From JBBQXY01 sp051004815 (GTDB taxonomy: Bacteria > Chloroflexota > Ktedonobacteria > Ktedonobacterales > Ktedonobacteraceae): 51,982 nucleotides of DNA. The translations under genes and the position numbers were made by a program. The stretch is from assembly GCA_051004815.1 (NCBI GenBank), contig JBPCJY010000065.1:1-51982 (forward strand), written 5' to 3'. Shown piece after piece: positions 35,242 through 43,604 of the stretch (the first letter of the stretch is position 1; every line of letters begins with the position of its first letter). The notes below the pieces were generated by a model, which was not told the origin of the DNA, searched no databases, and saw only the letters and a program-made list of their open reading frames with translations.

Positions 35242-36321
35242 TCACATGAAAAGCCTCTGAAACAAGCCCTGGATTTCGACATTGGAAAGATCGAGTGTGG
35301 CATCGCCAACGACCAACTCGAATTTTTGGTAGGTAGGGATTATCGTCGGGGTCAGTCCTTGGAAGAGCCATATACCTGTTTCCTCGGAGATGTCGAGGGC
35401 ATTAGCTTGCAGTTTTTCCCGTTCGCCCCGTAAAAAGACATGCATCATATTTGTGTGTGGCGGATTGGGTACGATCTCAATTCCAGGGATGGCAGAGAGG
35501 ATGGCAGCTATGTCTTTGGCCTTTGTATAATAGGTCGCCATGCGTTCCAGCCGTTTGTCAAGCCATTTGTGTGCTGAGAGAACATAGGGATAGAGGTGGA
35601 TAAGATTGCCGCCGTGGCGACGTTGCCATGTACGGGCCTCGGCGATCACATCGGCTGGTCCAGCCAGAGCTGCACCGGCGATACCCCCGATGGACTTGTA
35701 AAACGAGACATAGACCGTGTCAAATAGGGCGGCAATCTCGGTATAGGGACGACTATAGAAAGGTTGACTTTCCCAGAGCCGTGCTCCGTCCATGTGCGTT
35801 GGGATGCCGCGTTGTCGCGCCCAATCAATGATGGCTGTCAACTCTTCCCATGTGGGTAGTTGCCCACCGATTTCGCGCTGTGGCAGTTCAATCAGTAAAG
35901 CTGCTAATGGCTCGCTTATAGCCTCTACATCTCGCAGCGTCATTACGTGGTCTCTTGAGCCTACCAGGATGCTGGAAAGACCATGTAAGTGTTGGTACGC
36001 CTTTTGCTCGTGGATTTCCAGGTGGCAGGTGGGATGGAAGGCTATGTTTGGATGTCCGCGCCGCTCAGCCCAGATGCGTAAGGCGATCTGCTGACACATC
36101 GTTCCACTGGGCATAAAAACGGCGGCCTCTTTCCCCAGGTATTCCGCGATATTCTTTTCAAACCAGTTGATATATTCGCCCTGCCCATAATGATCCATGT
36201 CCAACTCAGCTTCGGGCATGGTGGCCAGTTCGCTCAATACCTGTTGCGGCGTCTGCCGGTAATGGTGGGTCAAAAAGCGAGTACATGCTTTATAGATGCG
36301 ATCTTTTTCTTTTGTATCCAT
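35242..36321 (-). CDS. PLP-dependent threonine aldolase-like enzyme
   Basis: A 359-residue fold-type I PLP enzyme of the threonine aldolase/beta-eliminating lyase group. The Schiff-base Lys is Lys209 in YVSFYKSIGGIAG and the PLP-ring Asp is Asp178 in HMDGARLWE. The phosphate-site segment reads MPSGTMCQQIALR, and His97-Thr-Cys-His replaces the aromatic stack seen in many members. It likely cleaves L-threonine or L-allo-threonine to glycine and acetaldehyde, or a related beta-hydroxy amino acid. It lies 14 bp after the GrpB gene and is probably cotranscribed. Confidence 0.82.
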   Translation of the reverse strand: MDTKEKDRIYKACTRFLTHHYRQTPQQVLSELATMPEAELDMDHYGQGEYINWFEKNIAEYLGKEAAVFMPSGTMCQQIALRIWAERRGHPNIAFHPTCHLEIHEQKAYQHLHGLSSILVGSRDHVMTLRDVEAISEPLAALLIELPQREIGGQLPTWEELTAIIDWARQRGIPTHMDGARLWESQPFYSRPYTEIAALFDTVYVSFYKSIGGIAGAALAGPADVIAEARTWQRRHGGNLIHLYPYVLSAHKWLDKRLERMATYYTKAKDIAAILSAIPGIEIVPNPPHTNMMHVFLRGEREKLQANALDISEETGIWLFQGLTPTIIPTYQKFELVVGDATLDLSNVEIQGLFQRLFM

Positions 36322-36335
36322 ATAACCTGTTGTCC

Positions 36336-36947
36336 TTACGCCTCTTCTCCACTATATTCTCGCGCTCGTACGAGAATCTCCTCGACCATTGCGGTCTTGG
36401 CATCGGCGTAGTTTTGCGTGTACTTCCAGTTCACACGTGCAAGCTCCCGCTTGGTGCGCTCGTATAGCTGACGATCCGCTGCGTTGCTGCGCAACCAGTC
36501 GCGGAAGAGCAGCATACGCTCGATCTCTGGACTACCCGAAGAGAAGATATGGAGGTTGATGTCCGTGTCCGGTCCATTGAACAGGCGGTGCTCGTACCAG
36601 TCCGGTTCTCGAATGCGCAACACATAGCCGGCAGCTTCCAAGGCTGGGACGTAAGCTGGCTCGTCTGCCGAGTTCGCCACCACGAGCAGCACGTCGATTC
36701 GTGGTTTGGCAGCCAACCGTGGCACCGAGGTCGAGCCAACGTGTTCGAGCAACAGCACCCGGTCGCCGAGTGCGGCCTGTATCCGCCTCGCCTCGCGTGC
36801 GAAGAGGCGAGGCCACTCGGGATCGTAGTCGGCAATTTGGATAAGCCCGACCAGTGGTACCGGTGGCACTCCCACGTAAGCGGCCTTGATCTGCTCCTCA
36901 GTTTTTATCTCAGGCATGCCCCCGGATGTATTGCCAGTCCCAGGCAT
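36336..36947 (-). CDS. GrpB family protein (UPF0157)
   Basis: A 203-residue GrpB protein with the nucleotidyltransferase-like motifs IADYDPEWPRLFAREARRI, LLEHVGSTSVPRLAAKPRID and NLHIFSSGSPEIERMLLFRDWL. The DVLL acidic pair fits a catalytic core. The family is often fused or linked to dephospho-CoA kinase, but its reaction is not established. GAGGAGATA precedes the ATG. It is the first gene of a pair with the aldolase. Confidence 0.87.
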   Translation of the reverse strand: MPGTGNTSGGMPEIKTEEQIKAAYVGVPPVPLVGLIQIADYDPEWPRLFAREARRIQAALGDRVLLLEHVGSTSVPRLAAKPRIDVLLVVANSADEPAYVPALEAAGYVLRIREPDWYEHRLFNGPDTDINLHIFSSGSPEIERMLLFRDWLRSNAADRQLYERTKRELARVNWKYTQNYADAKTAMVEEILVRAREYSGEEA

Positions 36948-37065
36948 GGGTATCTCCTCTCGCTTCTTCTTAACCTACAGCGTTTTGCCAACACCAGTAT
37001 ATCATGTTTGGCTCCAGCAAGGACAAGCATCAGGCCCAATACAATTCACGTAAGCTGTGAGGGTG

Positions 37066-37361
37066 GCGTGCGTAGGGACAAGGGGTGGACGGGGCCGGTA
37101 GATGCTTTCACTCGTAGGTTTTTTGGAATGGAACAGAGAAAGTGGGAACTGTCATTCTGAGCGCAGCGAAGAATCTCCGTGCGGCCCGACGAGAGATTCT
37201 TCGCGGCGCTCAGCATGACAGTTCCCCTCGCCGATGCCTTTCCCCAAAAAACCTCCCAGTGAAAGAGGATGCAGACCCCCACCAGGACAGGCACCAGGCC
37301 CCCTATACCTGTCCCCCAGACAGGATTCCGCATCCCCGCGTCCCCCTGTCCCTACGCACGC
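37066..37361. repeat. Nested palindrome: TAGGGACA-type element enclosing a CATTCTGAGCG palindrome
   Basis: Outer arms GCGTGCGTAGGGACA (37066-37080) and TGTCCCTACGCACGC (37347-37361) are exact reverse complements. Between them a middle pair (GATGC, TTTCACT, AGGTTTTTTGG and complements) encloses an inner palindrome. That inner palindrome has 34-bp arms at 37144-37177 and 37193-37226 with two mismatches, sharing the core of the elements at 16957, 30255 and 35075. It looks like one repeat inserted in another. It fills most of the 36948-37509 gap; no gene is seen there. Confidence 0.6.
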
Positions 37362-37509
37362 CGGGACACTCTTGCCAAAAAGTGAACTACACCCTGTACA
37401 TATGAGCCGAAACACCGCGCTTTTTCCGCTAAAATTTACAGCACCATAGACCCGGACAGCAGGCAATGATATACTCAATGATAGTTGTTTATAGTTTTAT
37501 GGAGACCGT

Positions 37510-38034
37510 ATGGATCATAATGATCACGTATTCTTGCTACGCAAAGGTATGCCCAACCCTGGTGGGATATGGGCTGATTTCGGCTCAGGCGCGGGAGCAT
37601 TTACACTAGCCCTTGCTGACCTGCTTGGCCCAACTGGCAGTATCTACTCTGTGGATAAAGATCGTGCTGCTCTGCGGGAGCAGGAGAGAGCTATGCGCTC
37701 GCGCTTTCCTGACACCACTGTCTCATACATCACCGGGGATTTTACGCGCCGTATGGGGCTACCGCCCCTTGATGGGATAGTGATGGCGAATTCGCTGCAT
37801 TTCTTGCGCGAGAAAGATGCCATGCTGCAATTGGTGGGCGGCTACTTGAAACCGGGTGGGCGGCTGCTCATCGTGGAGTACAGTGCTGACCACGGCAATA
37901 TGTGGGTACCCTATCCCTTCTCTTACGGCACATGGGAGAAGATGGCACGCAAGAACGGCTTCTCGACGATTCAGCAACTGGCTACGGTGCCGAGCCGCTT
38001 CTTTGGTGGAATGTATTCCGCCCTGAGCATGTAA
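37510..38034 (+). CDS. Small class I SAM-dependent methyltransferase
   Basis: A 174-residue Rossmann methyltransferase with motif I WADFGSGAGAFTLALADLLG, acidic motif II SVDKDRAALREQE, and GIVMANSLHFLR for the post-II strand. It then shows LKPGGRLLIVEYS. It is short and has no extra substrate domain, resembling UbiE-like or arsenite-type minimal methyltransferases. Substrate unknown. It ends 6 bp before the convergent MutS-like gene. Confidence 0.75.
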   Translation: MDHNDHVFLLRKGMPNPGGIWADFGSGAGAFTLALADLLGPTGSIYSVDKDRAALREQERAMRSRFPDTTVSYITGDFTRRMGLPPLDGIVMANSLHFLREKDAMLQLVGGYLKPGGRLLIVEYSADHGNMWVPYPFSYGTWEKMARKNGFSTIQQLATVPSRFFGGMYSALSM

Positions 38035-38040
38035 ATAGAG

Positions 38041-39882
38041 CTAGATTGGCAGACCTTCCATCTGCATGATTTTCAGTGCATTCGTGGTTGGGCAGGGGCC
38101 GCTACGTAAGATGTAGTCAAAGACCATCTCTCCATCTACCACCTCTTCCCGGAAATGATAATTGTGAATGTCCGGAAGTTCATCGGCGATTTTGACCAGT
38201 TCCAGGTCATGGGTCGAAATCGCGCCAAGGCAGTTTTGCCCGACCAACGCCCGGATATAGGCACGACTGCCGATTAAGCGTTCGCGATTGTTGGTGCCTT
38301 TGAAAATTTCGTCAATGAGAAAGAAGAGAGGCAAGCCATCTGGTTTGAGTGCTGTCAGTAGTCCCTTGAGGCGTTTCACCTCCGCGTAAAAGTAGGAATA
38401 ACCATCCGTCACGGAGTCACTGACCTTGATACACGTATAGAGTTTGAAGAGCGAAGCGTGGAAGTCGTGAGCACAGACCGGCGCACCCGCATAAGCCAGA
38501 CAGAGGTTAATGCCCATAGTACGCAAAAACGTGCTTTTACCTGACATATTGGAGCCGGTAATAATGATGACTTCACCCACGTTGTGCAACGCGAAATCGT
38601 TGACCACCCTCTTCTCTGCTACAAGCAAGGGATGGCCCAGACCTCGCGCCTGAAAGAGCGTGCCATTATCCTCGTTGGAGGATGGAACCACAGTGGGTAG
38701 AACATATTCAGGGTTCAGGTAGGCGAAATTGGCGAGTGAGCAGAGAGCTTCCAGTTCAAACCATGTGTCTAACCACGTCGGGAGTAGAGTTGCGATCATC
38801 TTTTTGTAGCGGTTGAGTTGTTGTGCAACGTAAATATCCCAGGGGATCAGGGCATTTATTACTAGCCAGAAGATCTGGTTCTTTTCAAGCGTCGCGGCCG
38901 ATGCCAGACGTGAAAGCTGTTTGAGCAATGTTGAGGGACGTTGTGTCTTATTAGTAAAGAGAGGTTCACAGAGCTTTTTCAAGTGTTCTTGCTTGCCATA
39001 GGGGTATTGTTCCAGGTATTCAAAGACGGTGCTCAGTTGTGCAAAGGTGTCGCGCAAGAAGTAGGCGTCCTCGAATAAATCGCCGCGTTCCTCGCGTTTG
39101 GCCAGGAACCAGCCAAGGGAGACCAGGAAGGCCACCACCCAATAGGCGACAGGCAGCACTCCAAAGATATTCAAGAAGATGAACGTAATCAGGATCAGTG
39201 AGAGGGCGCATGAGGTCCAGAAGGTGCTAAGTATTGGTTTGGCTGTACCCTGCTGAGCAAGCCAACTCAAGAGGCGTTTCCCTTCCAGATGCTCAGCAGC
39301 ATTTCTTGCTGCCAGCATGGACTTCATGGTGAGCTTGTTGCGAAAGCGCGACAACGGAGCAAGTTCTTGCACGAGGGTCTGACGTTGGCGGATGATGGTC
39401 AGGTCCGGTGTAGTATTGAGTAACCAATCGCGAACACGCAGGCTTCCCTCGTAGGAAATTGCTGTGTTGATGAGTTGATGCAGTGAGCGTTCGCCGGTAA
39501 GATCGAGGTCGGTTTCAAACGGGTGAGTGGTGGATGTCCCCTTTGGAAGGACGGCTGGGATATGCTCCCAGTCTAATTGAATGCGGGCGATGTGCGTCTT
39601 TTTGATGTGCAGCCATAGCTTGTGGCGTGTGATGCTGCGCTCCACAACACGATGATAGTACACAGCAATGCTAAAGGCAATGACGACGATAACGGCCAGG
39701 ATTAGCCCCCAGAGCCAGCCAGCCAGGAAAAAGAGCAACACTGCTAGCATCGCGCCAACCAGAAAAATAGCCAGCCGTATCCATGAATAACGATCACTGC
39801 GTCCACGTAATATGGCTAATCGTCTTTGCAAGTGTGTTACCGAGCTTTCGAGCGCGGCTAATCGTTCCTGTTGATTACTCAC
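38041..39882 (-). CDS. Membrane-associated MutS-like ATPase
   Basis: A 613-residue protein with the MutS ATPase domain at the C-terminus: Walker A ITGSNMSGKSTFLRTMG, a Walker B-like LFFLIDEIFKGTNNRER, and STHDLEL. MutS domains I and II (mismatch recognition) are absent. The N-terminus has a short coiled coil and a hydrophobic pair (IFLVGAMLAVLLFFLAGWLW and LILAVIVVIAFSIAVYY); another hydrophobic stretch lies near 220-260. This fits the MutS-related membrane proteins of unknown role rather than canonical mismatch repair. It starts at GTG, sharing one base with the ung stop (TAGTG). Confidence 0.75.
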   Translation of the reverse strand: MSNQQERLAALESSVTHLQRRLAILRGRSDRYSWIRLAIFLVGAMLAVLLFFLAGWLWGLILAVIVVIAFSIAVYYHRVVERSITRHKLWLHIKKTHIARIQLDWEHIPAVLPKGTSTTHPFETDLDLTGERSLHQLINTAISYEGSLRVRDWLLNTTPDLTIIRQRQTLVQELAPLSRFRNKLTMKSMLAARNAAEHLEGKRLLSWLAQQGTAKPILSTFWTSCALSLILITFIFLNIFGVLPVAYWVVAFLVSLGWFLAKREERGDLFEDAYFLRDTFAQLSTVFEYLEQYPYGKQEHLKKLCEPLFTNKTQRPSTLLKQLSRLASAATLEKNQIFWLVINALIPWDIYVAQQLNRYKKMIATLLPTWLDTWFELEALCSLANFAYLNPEYVLPTVVPSSNEDNGTLFQARGLGHPLLVAEKRVVNDFALHNVGEVIIITGSNMSGKSTFLRTMGINLCLAYAGAPVCAHDFHASLFKLYTCIKVSDSVTDGYSYFYAEVKRLKGLLTALKPDGLPLFFLIDEIFKGTNNRERLIGSRAYIRALVGQNCLGAISTHDLELVKIADELPDIHNYHFREEVVDGEMVFDYILRSGPCPTTNALKIMQMEGLPI

Positions 39883-40586
39883 TACACATGTCCTTTAAGA
39901 CCGTTTTCAGGGATATCCGGTAGTTGCCAGTTAATCTCCTGTTTCCCTTGCTGCTGCAATGCCTGGTTAATTGCTGAAAACGGCTTGCTGCCAAAGAAGC
40001 CATTGCGAGCTGAGAGCGGAGACGGATGTACAGATTGCACGACACTATGTCTACTGGTATCGACCAGTGCGAGCTTTTTCTGTGCGTAGCCGCCCCATAA
40101 GACGAACACAACGGGACTCTCTTTGGCGTTGACCTGACGAATGATGGCATCGGTAAAGGTTTCCCAGCCGTGATTCTTATGCGAATTGGGGCTATGCGCC
40201 CGTACCGTCAATACAGCGTTCAACATCAATATGCCCTGCTCTGCCCACGGTACCAGGTAGCCATTGTTGGGTATGCGAAAGCCAACGTCGGTGTGTAGCT
40301 CTTTGAAGATGTTGACCAGCGATGGTGGCGGCTTAATACCTGGGCGTACCGAAAAACACAGCCCATGGGCCTGGTTGTCATCATGATACGGGTCCTGACC
40401 GAGCAGTAGCACCTTGACGTTATCATATGAGGTCAATTTCAGGGCCGAAAAAACGTCTTGTTCCGGTGGAAAGACGGTATAGTTTTGCCGCTCTTTGTCC
40501 ACAAATTGTTCCAGCTTTGTGAAATAGGGCTGATGGATTTCTTCAGAAAGTAGGTGTAGCCAATCAGTCGGTATATCTACCAACAT
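39882..40586 (-). CDS. ung: Uracil-DNA glycosylase, family 1
   Basis: A 234-residue UDG with the catalytic water-activating motif LLLGQDPYHDDNQAHGLCFS (Asp65), IFKELHTDVGF, MLNAVLTVRAHSPNSH, VFVLWGGYAQ and the C-terminal HPSPLSARNGFFGS. It excises uracil from DNA. It is the first gene of a pair with the MutS-like ATPase. Confidence 0.95.
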   Translation of the reverse strand: MLVDIPTDWLHLLSEEIHQPYFTKLEQFVDKERQNYTVFPPEQDVFSALKLTSYDNVKVLLLGQDPYHDDNQAHGLCFSVRPGIKPPPSLVNIFKELHTDVGFRIPNNGYLVPWAEQGILMLNAVLTVRAHSPNSHKNHGWETFTDAIIRQVNAKESPVVFVLWGGYAQKKLALVDTSRHSVVQSVHPSPLSARNGFFGSKPFSAINQALQQQGKQEINWQLPDIPENGLKGHV

Positions 40587-40637
40587 AACTATGGATATCC
40601 TTTCTTACGATAGCTTTTTGCCTCTGTTGGGATTTCT

Positions 40638-40714
40638 CGCCGCCTCCGGCGGCGAAGAAGAGAAGGAGACTGGGGCACAGCCCCAGACCCCAGTCAAGGG
40701 GCAACTGCCCCTTG
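40638..40714. repeat. Three adjacent GC-rich hairpins
   Basis: CGCCGCC/GGCGGCG (40638-40654), CTGGGGC/GCCCCAG (40670-40686) and CAAGGGGCA/TGCCCCTTG (40695-40714) are each perfect. They lie between the amidohydrolase stop and ung start on the same strand and may end the amidohydrolase transcript. They look like a REP-type extragenic element. Confidence 0.6.
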
Positions 40715-40761
40715 CATCCCCGTTTGCCACCAATAGATGATTCTTACGAACTGCGTAGCAG

Positions 40762-42030
40762 TTATGCTAAGCCAGCCAGAGCAGGTACCCCTGTACCAAG
40801 TGCATTTTTGGCTGCGCGGCCAGCCTTGAGTACCAGCTTCACATTAGCAGGATCAGCTATTTTGCTGATATCGTTCAACACGTCGCCAGCGACGATGATG
40901 ATATCAGCCAGTTTACCGACTGCAATTGTTCCCAATTGATCATCCAGGTGTAACAATTGAGCGGCGTGTATGGTGCTGGCCTGGATAGCTTGCATGGGAG
41001 TCATGCCGTTCTCGACCATTAATTGTAGCTCTTTACCATTCTGCCCGTGTCGTCCAACGCCTGAATCGGTACCCATGGCAATTTTGACGCCGGCATTTAC
41101 TGCCTTGCGGAAACTTTCTCTATGGGTCTCCACTACGCTAATAGCTTTCTCCGCCATCATGGGTGGCAACAGGTCGGGATGCTCTTGCGAAAACTCGACG
41201 ACTGCTAGCGGTGCGATCAGTGTGGGTACAAGGTAGGCATCCTTCTGTAACATTAATGCAATCAGTTCGTCGGTTAAATAAATACCGTGTTCGATGGAGA
41301 CGACGCCAGCCAACAAAGCATTTTTAATGCCCTGTGTCCCCTGGGCATGGGCCATGCAACGTTTTTCCTGGGCGGCAGCCTCGTACACGGCGGTCTCGAT
41401 CTCCTCCAGTGTCAGTTGCGAGGAGGTGGGCGCGTCGGCGGTCGAGAGTACGCCGCCGGTGGTAGCCAGCTTAATCCAATCGGCCCCTGCACGCAACACC
41501 TCGCGCACAGCCTTGCGCACCTCATCCACGCCATCGGCGACGCCATTCGGTACATCAGTGAAACTCCCGCCAAAAAAGCCAATATCCACACAGCAGGGAT
41601 AGTAGCCATCACCATGGCCACCGGTCTGCGAAATCAAGGAGATGGCAACCTGCATACGTGGGCCAGCGATTATGCCGCGCTCGACCGCTATCTTTAAGCC
41701 AGCAGGCGAACCTGCCGCGTCGCGTACCGTCGTTACTCCTGCTTCCAAGGTTGCTTTCATGCGTGGAATGGCCTGTAGCAGGCGTAGCGAGGGTGGTGTC
41801 AAAAGGCCGCGCAGGACATCGGGATACTCCATCGTAAAATGGACATGCGTATCGATCAGCCCAGGTAGGATACTCCCACCCATAGCGTCAATGACGGTTG
41901 CTCCCCGTGGTATCTGTCCATCACGACTGATTGCTGTGATGCGTTCGTCTTCAATGAGAATAGTCATGCCAGTTCGTGGCTCATTGCTGCTACCGTCAAT
42001 CAGCGTCCCGTTGGTAATTGCCAATGTCAC
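40762..42030 (-). CDS. Amidohydrolase family protein (imidazolonepropionase/prolidase-like)
   Basis: A 422-residue metal-dependent hydrolase of the amidohydrolase superfamily with the first metal site GLIDTHVHFTMEYP. Further sites are histidines in MAHAQGTQGIKNALLAG and VSIEHGIYLTDE and the metal Asp in AMGTDSGVGRHGQNGKEL. The C-terminal LGTIAVGKLADIIIVAGDVL completes the beta-sandwich. The closest visible types are the dipeptidase/prolidase-like amidohydrolases; substrate unknown. It starts at GTG with AAAGGAGAT upstream. Confidence 0.82.
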   Translation of the reverse strand: MTLAITNGTLIDGSSNEPRTGMTILIEDERITAISRDGQIPRGATVIDAMGGSILPGLIDTHVHFTMEYPDVLRGLLTPPSLRLLQAIPRMKATLEAGVTTVRDAAGSPAGLKIAVERGIIAGPRMQVAISLISQTGGHGDGYYPCCVDIGFFGGSFTDVPNGVADGVDEVRKAVREVLRAGADWIKLATTGGVLSTADAPTSSQLTLEEIETAVYEAAAQEKRCMAHAQGTQGIKNALLAGVVSIEHGIYLTDELIALMLQKDAYLVPTLIAPLAVVEFSQEHPDLLPPMMAEKAISVVETHRESFRKAVNAGVKIAMGTDSGVGRHGQNGKELQLMVENGMTPMQAIQASTIHAAQLLHLDDQLGTIAVGKLADIIIVAGDVLNDISKIADPANVKLVLKAGRAAKNALGTGVPALAGLA

Positions 42031-42165
42031 GGTTGTATCTCCTTTTAGCTCTTTATGGTGATTACTATCCGCCGTATTGTTTTTGATTATAGCCTATTCC
42101 TCATTGTAGCACCACTGCTAGTGGTCGCCCGATCACCCCAGGGTTCCTCAAAAGTCGCTCTCCTA

Positions 42166-42348
42166 CTACCGGGTGGTGTTTTCCCGATCGCGCATGGGTC
42201 TTTGCCAGGTTCTCTGTTGTGATGTGTCAGTTGTATCACTTGTATCAGTTGTAGCGGTTGTAGTGGTTGTGTCAGCCAGTTTTTTTGAGGCGAATGGGTG
42301 ACGAAGGTGTGAAGTGGATGGACTGAAAAGTGACAAGCGAGCAGGCAC
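42166..42348 (-). CDS. Possible leaderless small protein reading through array 3
   Basis: A 60-codon frame from the GTG at 42348, 7 bases after the -10 hexamer, so the start codon coincides with the expected transcription start. The first 30 residues are Ser/His/Pro-rich (PARLSLFSPSTSHLRHPF), followed by a Thr/Asp repeat encoded by the 9-bp units (TTATTDTSDTTDTS). The parallel with 16702-16899 is the main support; no domain is recognised. Confidence 0.25.
   Translation of the reverse strand: MPARLSLFSPSTSHLRHPFASKKLADTTTTTATTDTSDTTDTSQQRTWQRPMRDRENTTR
42220..42273 (-). repeat. Tandem array 3, six 9-bp units
   Basis: Minus-strand units GACACAACC, ACTACAACC, GCTACAACT, GATACAAGT, GATACAACT and GACACATCA run without interruption. 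They share units with array 4 near the KAS III gene. Confidence 0.75.
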
Positions 42349-42355
42349 TGTGGAA

Positions 42356-42384
42356 AGTATACCATCCAAGGGGAGAAATTACAA
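42356..42384 (-). promoter_or_regulatory. Promoter of array 3 (conserved type)
   Basis: Minus strand: TTGTAA (42384-42379), 17-base spacer, TATACT (42361-42356). The spacing and the -10 are identical to arrays 1 and 2, though the spacer sequence differs. The rest of 42031-42508 shows no other gene. Confidence 0.5.
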
Positions 42385-42508
42385 GCAGTCGTATTTACTC
42401 TCTTGACTTGTGAGAAGCCCTACCGATCACCCAGGGCGGGCGTGACATTTTGCCTTGTAGAGGATATAGTTTAAGGGAACGGATATTTTTAGCGAGGAAG
42501 GAACACGT

Positions 42509-43276
42509 ATGCAAGTAGAGAACAAAGGCGTTTTGATATCGGGTGGCGCATCGGGACTTGGCGCGGCCTGTGCGCGATTATTGCATCAGGCTGGCGCAAA
42601 GGTCGTCATTGCCGATTTGAATAACGAGACCGGTGATGCGCTCGCTGCCGAATTGGGCGACTCAGTCCTATTCGTCAAAACGAACGTAACAGACGAAGAG
42701 TCCGTCCAGGTCGCCGTCAAAGCGGCAGTTGATACTTTTGGCAACCTGTCCATCGCGATTAACTGCGCAGGTATTGGCACGGCTGAAAGGGTGCTGGGAA
42801 AGAATGGGCCAGGTAGTCTGGCTTCGTTCACAAAAGTTATTCAGGTAAATTTAATTGGCATGTTTAACACCATTCGCCTGGCTGCGGCAGCCATGGCGAC
42901 GAACACACCCAATGAAGGCGGCGAACGCGGCGTCATCATTAACACTGCCTCGGTAGCCGCTTTTGATGGGCAGATAGGGCAAGCTGCCTACTCGGCCTCC
43001 AAGGGTGGCATTGTCGGTATGACGCTGCCCATTGCACGCGAACTGGCTCGCCATGGCATACGGGTGATGACGATTGCTCCCGGTATTTTCGATACCCCAC
43101 TACTGGGTACTTTGCCGGAATCTGCCCGCCAGTCACTCGGACAGCAGGTACCGTTCCCGCCACGCCTGGGTCGCCCCGACGAGTACGCGGCTCTTGCGAA
43201 ACACATCATCGAAAACGAGATGCTGAATGGCGAGGTGATAAGGCTGGATGGGGGGATAAGGATGCAGCCGCGCTGA
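42509..43276 (+). CDS. Short-chain dehydrogenase (3-hydroxyacyl-CoA dehydrogenase type 2-like)
   Basis: A 255-residue classical SDR with cofactor motif LISGGASGLGAACARLLHQ, the NAD-selecting Asp in VVIADLNNE, catalytic Ser in IINTASVAAFDG and YSASKGG (YxxxK). The long insert around KNGPGSLASFTKVIQ and the ending RPDEYAALAKHIIEN match the HSD17B10/FadB2-type branch. Expected reaction: NAD-dependent oxidation of 3-hydroxyacyl-CoA. GAGGAAGGAAC precedes the ATG. It is probably monocistronic, with two hairpins downstream. Confidence 0.88.
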   Translation: MQVENKGVLISGGASGLGAACARLLHQAGAKVVIADLNNETGDALAAELGDSVLFVKTNVTDEESVQVAVKAAVDTFGNLSIAINCAGIGTAERVLGKNGPGSLASFTKVIQVNLIGMFNTIRLAAAAMATNTPNEGGERGVIINTASVAAFDGQIGQAAYSASKGGIVGMTLPIARELARHGIRVMTIAPGIFDTPLLGTLPESARQSLGQQVPFPPRLGRPDEYAALAKHIIENEMLNGEVIRLDGGIRMQPR

Positions 43277-43343
43277 GGTTGAGTATCGTTATCGCTGTAT
43301 TAGCTTGTAAGACTTCCTAAATCTCATAGAGCTAACAATATTA

Positions 43344-43418
43344 AGAGGAAGCCACTAATGAAGAGTTGGGCTTCCTCTCATAAATCTTATTGCCATTCAT
43401 GTAAGAGGAATGGCAATA
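43344..43418. terminator. Two consecutive perfect hairpins after the SDR gene
   Basis: AGAGGAAGCC/GGCTTCCTCT (43344-43378) and TATTGCCATTC/GAATGGCAATA (43388-43418). Neither has a long U-run, but together they are a plausible transcript end. No gene is seen in the rest of 43277-43604. Confidence 0.45.
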
Positions 43419-43604
43419 TCTCATGAATGTGTGAATGATGTAGAAGTATACGTTGTAGCACCGATAAAATTATTTTTCTCGAATACTTCCATTTATTCTT
43501 AATTCTGTAGTATACTGACAATGTTTAAAGGGAGCAATTTTTAAATAGCGGCATTATTAGCTGAGTTTTCCAAACTTCTCTTTCACTCTTCTAAAAAAGA
43601 GGGG

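Noticed and set aside
36431..36835. Antisense frame over the GrpB gene
   Set aside because: It overlaps a clear GrpB coding sequence in another frame of the same strand and has Cys/Trp/Arg-rich composition typical of shadow frames.
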